Shown here in pieces: positions 1-5,173 of a stretch of DNA of 6,087 bases (its first letter is position 1; each line of letters begins with the position of its first letter). A program made the position numbers and the translations under genes. Below the pieces are notes generated by a model that was given only the letters and a program-made list of their open reading frames with translations, was not told where the DNA came from and did not search any database. The DNA lies in the NCBI RefSeq assembly GCF_014904065.1, contig NZ_JACXJG010000009.1, positions 40,816-46,902 on the forward strand. Reading direction: 5' to 3'. The stretch is from Gulosibacter sediminis (GTDB lineage Bacteria > Actinomycetota > Actinomycetes > Actinomycetales > Microbacteriaceae).

Positions 1-843
1 GAGCTGCAGCTGCCCGAGCAAGACCTCGTGCACGTCGACGGCAGCTGGCAGCTGCGCCTCGAGCCGCGCACCCAGATGGATGCGTGGAACGCGCACTGCT
101 CGCTCGCGACCGGCATCGCGGCCGCCCGCATCATGCTCGCCGGCGGCACGGGCCTGCTGCGCACGCTGCCGGCGCCCGACGAGTCGACGGTGCACCAGTT
201 CCGCCAGGCCGCCCGAGCCCTCGGCGTCGACGCCCGCGACGAGCAATCCCCCGGCGAGATCCTCGCGAGCCTCAAACCCGACGACCCGAAGGCGCTCGCG
301 CTCAACTCGGCGGCGACGAAGCTGCTGCGCGGCTCCGGCCACCTCGCGTTCTCGCCCGACAACCCGCCCGAGAACAACGGCGCGACCTGGCACGCCGGCG
401 TCGCGAGCCAGTACGCGCACGCGACCGCGCCCATCCGTCGCCTCGGCGACCGCTTCGTCAGCGAGGTTGCCCTCGCGTTCGGCGGCGAATGGGTCGCGCA
501 CGACGGCAGCGCGCAGGTGAGCGGCGAGGTGCCCGCCGAGATTGCGGATGCGCTGCCCGAGTTGCCCGGCCTGCTGCAGAACTCGGGCCGGGTCGCGGCG
601 TCGGTCGAGAACGAGTGCATCAACCTAGCCGAGGCGGTCGCGCTGCAGGATGCGGTGAGCCAGGAGTTCGACGCCGGCCTGCTGCGCGCGGGCGACGGCG
701 AGCACCACGCCGAAGTGTTCGTCTACGAACCGCCGGTCATCGCGCAGTGCCGCGGCGACGTTCCGGCGGGCGAGCACGTGCGAGTGCGGCTCGTCGAGGC
801 GAACCCGACAACCCGCAAGGTGCGCTTCGAATACCCCGCCTAG
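1..843 (+). CDS. RNB-domain exoribonuclease (RNase II/R type), C-terminal part
   Basis: The frame is open from base 1 and ends at TAG 841-843, giving 280 visible residues; the start lies upstream. The protein matches the C-terminal half of the RNB catalytic domain of RNase II/RNase R-like 3'-5' exoribonucleases, which degrade single-stranded RNA processively in the cytoplasm. Visible hallmarks are a W-N-A-x-x-S-L-x-T-G-x-A-A-A helix near residues 28-42 and YAHATAPIRRLGDRFV near residues 138-153. The latter corresponds to the conserved Y-x-H-x-T-S/A-P-I-R-R-x-x-D block, whose arginines hold the RNA backbone near the active site. The Asp residues that bind the catalytic metals should lie upstream, outside the window. 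The tail after the RNB domain is short, as in the roughly 480-residue actinobacterial RNB proteins I recall, with no obvious full S1 domain. A GTG at 28 is internal, not the start. The stop codon lies inside the CTAG used by the adjacent insertion sequence, so the reading frame is undamaged. Confidence 0.9.
   Translation, partial: ELQLPEQDLVHVDGSWQLRLEPRTQMDAWNAHCSLATGIAAARIMLAGGTGLLRTLPAPDESTVHQFRQAARALGVDARDEQSPGEILASLKPDDPKALALNSAATKLLRGSGHLAFSPDNPPENNGATWHAGVASQYAHATAPIRRLGDRFVSEVALAFGGEWVAHDGSAQVSGEVPAEIADALPELPGLLQNSGRVAASVENECINLAEAVALQDAVSQEFDAGLLRAGDGEHHAEVFVYEPPVIAQCRGDVPAGEHVRVRLVEANPTTRKVRFEYPA
840..843. repeat. Left target-site duplication (CTAG)
   Basis: CTAG immediately left of the IS481-family element. 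Its last three bases are the TAG stop codon of the ribonuclease gene. It matches CTAG 1904-1907 at the other end, and both copies sit at the same distance from the paired terminal repeats. Confidence 0.7.
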
Positions 844-867
844 GCGTTGTTCCTCGGGAGGTTGTGT
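844..867 (+). repeat. IS481-family left terminal inverted repeat
   Basis: Compared with the reverse complement of 1880-1903, the 24-bp arm matches at 18 of the inner 22 positions without gaps. The shared inner part ends in GTTGTGT. The outermost two bases differ (GC here, CT in the right repeat). These are the expected transposase-binding ends. Confidence 0.75.
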
Positions 868-942
868 CGAGTGTGAGTAGGTGAAGGCCTCCGTGGAGGA
901 TGTGGGTAACCACACTCACGTCCCACAACACGAAGGCCTTCA
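861..942 (+). promoter_or_regulatory. Structured leader upstream of the transposase start
   Basis: The stretch between the left repeat and the transposase ATG is full of complementary segments. GTTGTG 861-866 can pair with CACAAC 924-929, and GAGTGTG 869-875 with CACACTC 911-917, nested inside it. TGTGG 901-905 and CCACA 910-914 can form a small hairpin with a GTAA loop. A competing helix joins TGAAGGCC 882-889 to GGCCTTCA 935-942; this would cover the A of the start codon and part of the GAAGG ribosome binding site at 932-936. I infer a leader that can hide the translation start, most likely on read-through transcripts from the ribonuclease gene. Helices were found by eye; no energy calculation was made. 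Confidence 0.4.
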
Positions 943-1907
943 TGTCCCACGCTAATGCCCCGTTCACCCCAGCAGGGCGACTTCGAATGGTGTTGCTCGT
1001 CGTCAACGACGGCTGGCCCATGTCCCGAGTCGCGGACCGGTTCCAATGCGCGTACGGCACCGTCCGCAAATGGGTGACCCGGTACCGTGCCGGAGAACCC
1101 CTTGTAGATCGCTCGTCCCGCCCGCGCACCTCACCGAACCGCACCCCGACCCGACTCGAGCGCCGCATCATCGGGTTACGCGTGAACCGACGCTGGGGCC
1201 CGCACCGCATCGCCTACCACCTCGGGGTTGCGCGGTCCACGGTCGGCCGTGTGTTGGCCCGCTACGGGGTCCCGCTGCTGCGGCACGTGGACAAGACCAC
1301 AGGCCTGCCGGTGCGCAAACCCAAAGTCCACCGGTACGAGGCCGCCGCACCGGGCGAGTTAGTGCATGTCGATATCAAGAAACAAGGCCGCATCCCTGAC
1401 GGTGGCGGGCACCGGGCACTCGGGCGTGTCAAGGGGAATCGGCACAACAAGCGACGCGGACTCGGGTACTCGTTCGTGCACCACGCGGTCGATGACCACA
1501 CCCGCATCGCGTACTCCGAACACCTGAACGACGAGCGTAAGGACACTGCGGCCGGGTTCTGGGACCGTGCCCGCGCCTATTTCGCATCCCTGGGGGTCAC
1601 GGTGACCGCGGTGATGACCGATAACGGGTCGTGTTACCGATCCAAGGCATTTGCTCACGCGCTGGGTGACGGGGTCAAGCATCGACGAACGCGCCCGTAC
1701 CGAACCCAAACTAACGGCAAAGTTGAACGCTTCAACCGCACCCTGGAAGACGAATGGGCCTACGCACGCGCCTACACGTCAGAAGCGGAACGACTCGCCG
1801 AGTACCCGCGATGGCTGCATCACTACAATCACCATCGACCCCACACCGCGATCGGCGGACTGACCCCCATGCAACGACTACACAACGTCACGGGGAATAA
1901 CAGCTAG
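942..1907 (+). CDS. IS481-family DDE transposase
   Basis: A 321-residue integrase-core transposase that would cut and rejoin the ends of its own element. The N-terminus (about residues 8-50) is a helix-turn-helix region typical of IS481 proteins, followed by a second helical DNA-binding segment (about 70-112) and the rve/integrase fold. The catalytic triad reads D144 (in HVDIKK), D227 (in MTDNGS) and E262 (in GKVERFNRTL), with 34 residues between the last two, as in D-D-35-E enzymes. The C-terminal YNHHRPHTAIGGLTPMQRL block is also characteristic. I chose ATG 942 over the in-frame ATG at 900 because the MSHANA beginning is common in actinobacterial relatives as I recall them, and GAAGG lies 5 nt upstream. 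The stop TAG 1905-1907 lies in the duplicated CTAG, so it is supplied by the target, not the element. All key residues are present, so the gene appears functional. Confidence 0.93.
   Translation: MSHANAPFTPAGRLRMVLLVVNDGWPMSRVADRFQCAYGTVRKWVTRYRAGEPLVDRSSRPRTSPNRTPTRLERRIIGLRVNRRWGPHRIAYHLGVARSTVGRVLARYGVPLLRHVDKTTGLPVRKPKVHRYEAAAPGELVHVDIKKQGRIPDGGGHRALGRVKGNRHNKRRGLGYSFVHHAVDDHTRIAYSEHLNDERKDTAAGFWDRARAYFASLGVTVTAVMTDNGSCYRSKAFAHALGDGVKHRRTRPYRTQTNGKVERFNRTLEDEWAYARAYTSEAERLAEYPRWLHHYNHHRPHTAIGGLTPMQRLHNVTGNNS
1880..1903 (-). repeat. IS481-family right terminal inverted repeat
   Basis: Partner of the left repeat at 844-867, with mismatches at four of the inner 22 positions. It overlaps the last nine transposase codons, so the coding sequence runs right through the element's right end. 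Confidence 0.75.
1904..1907. repeat. Right target-site duplication (CTAG)
   Basis: CTAG directly after the right inverted repeat; it carries the transposase stop TAG. A second CTAG follows at once (1908-1911), so the original target was probably the tandem CTAGCTAG at the end of the ribonuclease gene. Confidence 0.65.
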
Positions 1908-2016
1908 CTAGCCTGCGAGTCGAATCCGTCGGAGTCTGCTAGGGCATCCCCGTCCTTTCCTCGAGGCCGTCGTTCGTCGCCTCATTCGTGCACCCCATCG
2001 CGCCTAGCGGCGTGCC

Positions 2017-2058
2017 CAGCGACAACTGGCGCCGTCACCATCGCGCCCGTTGTCGCTG
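2017..2058. repeat. Intergenic stem-loop in a gene-free stretch (1912-2108)
   Basis: CAGCGACAAC 2017-2026 pairs perfectly with GTTGTCGCTG 2049-2058. After one T/C mismatch, GGCGC 2028-2032 pairs with GCGCC 2043-2047, giving a stem of 15 pairs plus one mismatch and a 10-nt loop. It lies between the 3' ends of two convergent units: the ribonuclease plus IS on one side, the DinB gene on the other. It could therefore stop transcription from both directions, but neither side has a T-tract. A dispersed genomic palindrome is an equally good reading. GTCGCTGA occurs again at 2084-2091 next to a small CGCT-GAC-AGCG hairpin. I see no gene in the rest of 1912-2108. Confidence 0.6.
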
Positions 2059-2108
2059 AGGGCGCCACAGTCACTCGCGCCGCGTCGCTGACAGCGCGAC
2101 TCAGCCTG

Positions 2109-2606
2109 TTAACTTTGTGCGCCGACCGCGTACGCCGCCTGGCCGATGTGCTGCGCGGCGTCGTCAATGATGCTCACGAGGCGGGCGCCGCGGGTCACCG
2201 GCGGGTTCCAGTTCGTGTCGATGACGTCGTCGAGGTCCGCGTCGCTGAGCGTGCCGAGGTAGGCGAGCAGCGCATCCGTCGTCGCCACGAAGTAGTCGAG
2301 CAGCGGCGCGGCGCCGTGCACGACGATGCTGCGCGCCTGCTCGGCCGTCTGTCCGTAGCCGCTGGTGTCGCCGAGCTCGCCGAGCGCGAGCTGCTCGCGG
2401 AACCGCGGCCAGACCTCATCCGTGCCCGCGAGCGGCGCGAGCTGCGCGTCGATCTCGCGGCCGGCGTGCCAGATGAGCCAGGCCGGCGAGTTGTCGTGGC
2501 CGGCGGGATGCGAGTTGAGCGTCTCGTCGCTGAGTTTCGTGGCGAATTCGAGCAGGGCGTCGCGGGGTCGGGTGGCGAGGTCGAGGAGTACTTCGGTGCC
2601 GTTCAT
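2109..2606 (-). CDS. DinB-family (four-helix bundle) protein
   Basis: A 165-residue protein from ATG at 2606 to TAA at 2109-2111. It resembles the actinobacterial DinB/DUF664-like group, small metal-binding four-helix bundles. Some members are thiol-dependent transferases that use mycothiol, bacillithiol or glutathione; most are uncharacterised. Visible signatures are NSPAWLIWHAGREID (residues 39-53, with H47, the usual first metal ligand in helix 2) and IIDDAAQHIGQAAYAVG (146-162, with H153). In many DinB proteins the second motif reads HxxxH; here position 149 is Asp, so the metal site would be D149/H153 plus H47. The length is normal for the family. An upstream in-frame start at 2729 would add 41 residues encoded by an intergenic palindrome and is rejected. 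The ribosome binding site is weak (AGGG about 8 nt upstream). The gene lies 150 bp downstream of the Ala/Glu-rich gene on the same strand; the palindrome between them argues against tight coupling. No substrate can be named. Confidence 0.82.
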   Translation of the reverse strand: MNGTEVLLDLATRPRDALLEFATKLSDETLNSHPAGHDNSPAWLIWHAGREIDAQLAPLAGTDEVWPRFREQLALGELGDTSGYGQTAEQARSIVVHGAAPLLDYFVATTDALLAYLGTLSDADLDDVIDTNWNPPVTRGARLVSIIDDAAQHIGQAAYAVGAQS

Positions 2607-2659
2607 GCGCGCCACCCTACTCGCGGGTGACCCCGCCTCCCTGACCGCTCCCGCGCATC

Positions 2660-2730
2660 CATGGGTGTCGCGTTTAGCCCCATTTCGCGCTCCATAACCG
2701 CCAAAAATGAGGCTAAACGCAACACCCATG
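2660..2730. repeat. Long intergenic palindrome (26-bp arms, 19-bp spacer)
   Basis: Arms 2660-2685 and 2705-2730 are reverse complements apart from two positions; the outer 20 bp have one mismatch, and the arms begin and end with CATGGGTGT and its complement. Both mismatches are C/A on the plus strand, which become G/U wobbles in minus-strand RNA, so that transcript could fold into an uninterrupted 26-bp stem. The element is more AT-rich than its surroundings. It sits between two minus-strand genes, downstream of the Ala/Glu-rich gene. No T-tract follows on either strand and I see no clear target duplication. A REP/MITE-like dispersed palindrome or a processing/termination hairpin both fit. 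Confidence 0.75.
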
Positions 2731-2756
2731 CTTCGCAGGAGGGGGCGCGGCGCGGG

Positions 2757-3728
2757 CTAGCGGCGGCGGAGGCCCTTGAGGAGGCCGCGCAGGCCCTTGG
2801 GCTTCGGCTTCGCCTCGGCGGCTTCCTTACGCTCGGCCTCGGCGGCCTGAGCGCGGGCGCGCCGCTGCAGGCGCTTCTGGTCGCGCTCGAGGCGCGGCAA
2901 GTCAAGACGAATCACCTCGGAGATGCGGTCGGCCCGCTCCCCCGGCTCGTCGACCCCCTCCGGCACCTGCGCGAACTCGGAGTCGAGGTTGAACTCGATG
3001 TTGCGCGCCACTTCGCGCCACGCGGCCTGCTGCGCGACCGAGACGAGCGTGTTCAGCGTGCCCTCATCGGTCGACCGGCGCCGGAGGTCGGCCGCGACGG
3101 TCTCGGCGTTCTCCTTGCGATGCTTGAGATTCGCGATGTCGCCGCGTCGATAGTCGTGCATCCCTGTCGACTTGAAGCCGAGGCTTCGGGCGCGCTTGAT
3201 CATCTGATCGAGGTACGCCACCTCGTTGTCGCTCTCGTCGGCGAGGTCGGTGAGGATCTGCATCGCCTCGCGCAGGTAGCGCTTGCGCGAGAACTCGCCG
3301 CCCGAGCCCAGGATGTCCATGAGGATGTGGTTCTTCATCCCGAGCCGCGCCGCCGCGTGGGCAATCGTGATGCCCTCCTCGACCGAGGCACCGCCACTCA
3401 CGAGGTCGCCGGCCGCGATCACCTTGTTCTTGCCGGATGCGGTGCTCGCCGGCGCCGACGGCGTTGCCGGTTCGGCAGGCTCCGCCGCTTCGGTTGGCTC
3501 AGCGGGCTCTGCGGGCTCGGCTTGCTCGGCGGGCTCGGCGGCTTCGGCGGACTCGGCCACCTCAGCCGAATCGACCTGAGCCGCGGCCTCGGGGGCATCG
3601 CCAGCGGCGGGCGATTCCGCCGCATCCGTCGCCGGCGCGGGCGTCTCGACCGGCGCATCCGGGGTGGGCGCTTCGGCGGGCGCGCGACGCGTCAGCCGCT
3701 GCGGGTCGTCTGCGGTTGGCTCGGTCAT
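2757..3728 (-). CDS. Uncharacterised protein with Ala/Glu/Pro-rich linker and basic C-terminal tail
   Basis: I do not recognise a characterised family. The 323-residue protein has three parts. Residues 1-98 are a disordered, acidic Ala/Glu/Pro/Thr-rich segment with repeated A-E-P units at about 52-90. Residues 99-270 are a probably helical domain (SVEEGITIAHAAARLGMKNH at 115-134; an HDYRRGDIANLKHRKENAE stretch at 191-209 with many charged residues). Residues 272-323 form a charged helix, possibly coiled-coil, ending in the very basic KGLRGLLKGLRRR. No signal peptide, membrane segment or catalytic motif is visible, so I expect a cytoplasmic protein; the basic tail could bind nucleic acid or membrane. 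I have a weak memory of relatives labelled 'asparagine synthase', but no such domain is visible. The start at ATG 3728 follows AGGAGG at 8 nt spacing; longer in-frame starts up to 3869 run into the divergent gene and lack this support. Confidence 0.75.
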   Translation of the reverse strand: MTEPTADDPQRLTRRAPAEAPTPDAPVETPAPATDAAESPAAGDAPEAAAQVDSAEVAESAEAAEPAEQAEPAEPAEPTEAAEPAEPATPSAPASTASGKNKVIAAGDLVSGGASVEEGITIAHAAARLGMKNHILMDILGSGGEFSRKRYLREAMQILTDLADESDNEVAYLDQMIKRARSLGFKSTGMHDYRRGDIANLKHRKENAETVAADLRRRSTDEGTLNTLVSVAQQAAWREVARNIEFNLDSEFAQVPEGVDEPGERADRISEVIRLDLPRLERDQKRLQRRARAQAAEAERKEAAEAKPKPKGLRGLLKGLRRR

Positions 3729-3733
3729 GCGCA

Positions 3734-3743
3734 CCCCCTCCTC
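3734..3743 (-). promoter_or_regulatory. Strong ribosome binding site fixing the start at 3728
   Basis: On the minus strand this reads GAGGAGGGGG, with a perfect AGGAGG core at 3737-3742, 8 nt from the ATG. It decides between the start at 3728 and the longer in-frame options further upstream. Confidence 0.75.
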
Positions 3744-3867
3744 AAGTACGAGTCCTAGTGTCCCTGATTTCCGCCCGCTTTGCCGCTTCCCGACGGTCGT
3801 CGTCATGCTGCGCTCCTCACCACCGAGTGCGACAATCGCAGGGTTCCGTACGACGAAGGAGTCAGTC

Positions 3868-4308
3868 ATGGCCGAGAACGAATCGGGTTTCAGCGAAGCC
3901 GAACGCGCCGCAATGAAGCAGCGCGCCGAGGAGCTCCGCGCGCAGAAGGGCGTGAAGGGCGCGGCGAAGCGCGAGCGCGAGTATCAGGCCTGCCTCGACG
4001 CGATCGACGCGCTGACCGGCGCCGACAAGCAGGTCGCCGAGCGGCTGCACGTCATCGTGAGCGAGGAGGCGCCCGAGCTCGACCCGAAGACCTGGTACGG
4101 CTTCCCGTCGTATGCCGACGACGGCGATGTGCTCGTGTTCCTGCAGCCGGCCTCGAAGTTCAACACTCGCTACCCGACCATCGGCTTCCAGCAGAACGCC
4201 CAGCTCGACGACGGCAAGTTCTGGCCGACGTCGTTCGCCGCCCTCGAGATCGACGACGAGATCGAACAGCAGCTGCGCGCGCTCATCCGCAAGGCCGTCG
4301 GCAAATAG
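3868..4308 (+). CDS. DUF1801 / YdhG-like domain protein
   Basis: A 146-residue protein of the DUF1801 (YdhG-like) type, a small alpha/beta fold related to frataxin-like 'iron chaperone' annotations; a biochemical role is not established. Residues 1-48 are a charged helical lead (FSEAERAAMKQRAEELRAQK at 8-27). Residues 49-146 carry the domain. The recognisable pieces are AERLHVIVSEEAPELDPKTW (57-76), the WYGFPSYADDGDVLVFL segment (76-92), FNTRYPTIGF (98-107), FWPTSFAALEIDDE (118-131) and a closing helix (133-145). The length is normal. The start ATG 3868 has AAGGAG at 3856-3861 with 6 nt spacing; the frame stays open upstream to 3664, but those starts lie inside the divergent gene. It probably has its own promoter in the 139-bp gap at 3729-3867, where I see no convincing -35/-10 pair. 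Its 3' end faces the acyltransferase gene 46 bp away. Confidence 0.82.
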   Translation: MAENESGFSEAERAAMKQRAEELRAQKGVKGAAKREREYQACLDAIDALTGADKQVAERLHVIVSEEAPELDPKTWYGFPSYADDGDVLVFLQPASKFNTRYPTIGFQQNAQLDDGKFWPTSFAALEIDDEIEQQLRALIRKAVGK

Positions 4309-4310
4309 CC

Positions 4311-4355
4311 GCCGCGAGCGCGCGGCACCGCGGATGCGCGGGGTAGCCCCAGCGC
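4311..4355. terminator. GC-rich hairpins between convergent genes
   Basis: Two stem-loops fill the 46-bp gap between converging stop codons. GCCGCG 4311-4316 pairs with CGCGGC 4321-4326 around AGCG. GCGCGGGG 4336-4343 pairs with CCCC 4347-4350 plus GCGC 4352-4355 around TAG, with one bulged A. There is no T-tract, so this is not a classic intrinsic terminator. Position and stem strength suggest a bidirectional stop of the U-tract-less kind proposed in actinobacteria. Confidence 0.4.
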
Positions 4356-5062
4356 TAGCGGGCGTCGCGCGAGGTTGCGTTCACCGCATCCGAGCGTTCT
4401 TGCCCGGTGAGCTGCGCGATCGCGTCCATGATGCGTTCGGTCGCCTCGGTGCGGGCGCGACCGCCGGGCAGTTCGGCGAGGTCGCTGAGGTCGAGGGGCG
4501 CACCGAAGCGCACCTCGACGCGGCGCCCGCGCCCGAAGTGGCGAAACGCCCGCATCCCGTCGGCGCCGATGATGCCGACCGGCACGACCTGCGCGCTCGT
4601 GTCGAGCGCCATCCAGGCGGCGCCGCTGTGCCCCTGGTGCAGCCGGCCGTCGCGCGAGCGCGTGCCCTCCGGAAACACGCAAAACGCGCTGCCCGCCTGC
4701 AGGATGCGGCTGCCCGCGTCGAGCGCCGAGCGCGCGTCGCGGCCCGCGGCACGCACGACGGGCACGCCCCCGATCGAGCTAAAGAACCACCGGCCGAGCT
4801 TGCCCTTGAGCCCCGACCCCGTGAACAGCGCCGACTTGGTCAAGAACTGCACGGGCCGCGGCGCCGACACCGGAATGAGGATCGTGTCCCACGCCGACTG
4901 GTGATTGCTCGCGAGCAACACCGGCCCCTGCTTCGGCACGTTCGCCCGCCCGCGCACCCGCGGCCGATACGCGAGCCACAGCAGCGGCCACAGCACGGCC
5001 CGTCCGACGTAGTAGACGATGCCCGGCTTCGGTGCGGGTTCTGGCGCAGCGTCGGTGGTCAC
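4355..5062 (-). CDS. plsC: 1-acyl-sn-glycerol-3-phosphate acyltransferase (PlsC family)
   Basis: A 235-residue PlsC/LPLAT acyltransferase, expected to add the second acyl chain to lysophosphatidic acid, forming phosphatidic acid at the inner face of the membrane. A hydrophobic segment at about residues 15-32 would anchor it. The catalytic HX4D motif is NHQSAWD (N53-D59; H54, D59). Then follow GGVPVVRAAG (98-107, motif II position), FPEGTRSRDG (130-139, the glycerol-phosphate binding motif III) and VVPVGIIG (159-166, motif IV). All key residues are intact and the length is normal. Actinobacteria often have several paralogues, so the exact acceptor is uncertain. The start is GTG 5062. No Shine-Dalgarno is visible, but a TACGCT hexamer ends 6 nt before the GTG, suggesting a leaderless mRNA. 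It converges with the DUF1801 gene and diverges from the metal ATPase gene with a 111-bp gap; neither neighbour implies a shared pathway. Confidence 0.9.
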   Translation of the reverse strand: MTTDAAPEPAPKPGIVYYVGRAVLWPLLWLAYRPRVRGRANVPKQGPVLLASNHQSAWDTILIPVSAPRPVQFLTKSALFTGSGLKGKLGRWFFSSIGGVPVVRAAGRDARSALDAGSRILQAGSAFCVFPEGTRSRDGRLHQGHSGAAWMALDTSAQVVPVGIIGADGMRAFRHFGRGRRVEVRFGAPLDLSDLAELPGGRARTEATERIMDAIAQLTGQERSDAVNATSRDAR

Positions 5063-5068
5063 CCAATG

Positions 5069-5074
5069 AGCGTA
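5069..5074 (-). promoter_or_regulatory. Candidate -10 element for a leaderless acyltransferase mRNA
   Basis: TACGCT on the minus strand fits the TAnnnT core of actinobacterial -10 elements. It ends 6 nt before GTG 5062, so transcription would begin at or next to the start codon. No good -35 is visible. Confidence 0.35.
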
Positions 5075-5161
5075 CGCGCGGCCGACCTCGCCACCCGCGC
5101 AACACCGGCATGAGCGACTGAGGTAAGCCTTCCATTCCTAGCGCTGACCAGGGATTTTTAC

Positions 5162-5167
5162 GATAAT
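5162..5167 (+). promoter_or_regulatory. Candidate -10 element for a leaderless ATPase mRNA
   Basis: GATAAT matches five of six positions of TATAAT. It lies in a short AT-rich island (5154-5170) that stands out from the GC-rich surroundings and ends 6 nt before ATG 5174. With no Shine-Dalgarno near the ATG, the transcript probably starts at the ATG. No convincing -35 is visible at 16-18 nt spacing. Confidence 0.5.
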
Positions 5168-5173
5168 TAAGAC

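Larger units (their letters stand above)
844..1903 (+). mobile_element. IS481-family insertion sequence, complete
   Basis: The element is about 1060 bp, within the usual IS481-family size (about 1 kb). It contains one full-length DDE transposase gene (942-1907) and imperfect terminal inverted repeats at 844-867 and 1880-1903. CTAG directly abuts both ends (840-843 and 1904-1907), consistent with a 4-bp target duplication and with the known preference of IS481 for CTAG-containing targets. It lies immediately after a ribonuclease gene and in the same orientation. The transposase frame is unbroken, so the copy may be active. Exact ends are inferred from the repeats. Because family members often begin with TGT, boundaries a few bases further in (848-1902) cannot be excluded from one copy. 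Confidence 0.88.

Noticed and set aside
84..884. Overlapping plus-strand frame inside the ribonuclease gene
   Set aside because: An Arg/Ala/Pro-rich shadow frame. The RNB motifs are all in the other frame.
900..941. Transposase start at ATG 900
   Set aside because: It adds 14 residues translated from the structured leader. The MSHANA start at 942 has a GAAGG ahead of it and matches relatives as I recall them.
2607..2729. N-terminal extension of the DinB protein from an ATG at 2729
   Set aside because: The extra 41 residues are encoded by the palindrome and are unlike DinB. The ATG at 2606 gives the family-sized protein.
2660..2730. Reading the palindrome as a classic Rho-independent terminator
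   Set aside because: Neither strand has a run of T after the stem; the only T/A run is in the inner arm and loop.
3459..3575. Repeat block as a possible CRISPR or tandem-repeat locus
   Set aside because: The short degenerate GGCTCGGC-like units are in frame and encode the A-E-P linker; there are no spacers or fixed repeat length.
2661..3758. Long plus-strand open frame (365 codons) opposite the Ala/Glu-rich gene
   Set aside because: It begins in the palindrome and reads as Arg/Gly/Leu-rich low-complexity antisense of a GC-rich gene. The minus-strand gene has a strong RBS and sensible composition.
3729..3869. N-terminal extension of the Ala/Glu-rich protein up to 3869
   Set aside because: It would overlap the start of the divergent DUF1801 gene. 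The perfect AGGAGG sits just before 3728.
4112..5113. Plus-strand frame opposite the acyltransferase gene
   Set aside because: Arg/Ala/Pro-rich antisense of a gene with all PlsC motifs intact; it also overlaps the DUF1801 gene.
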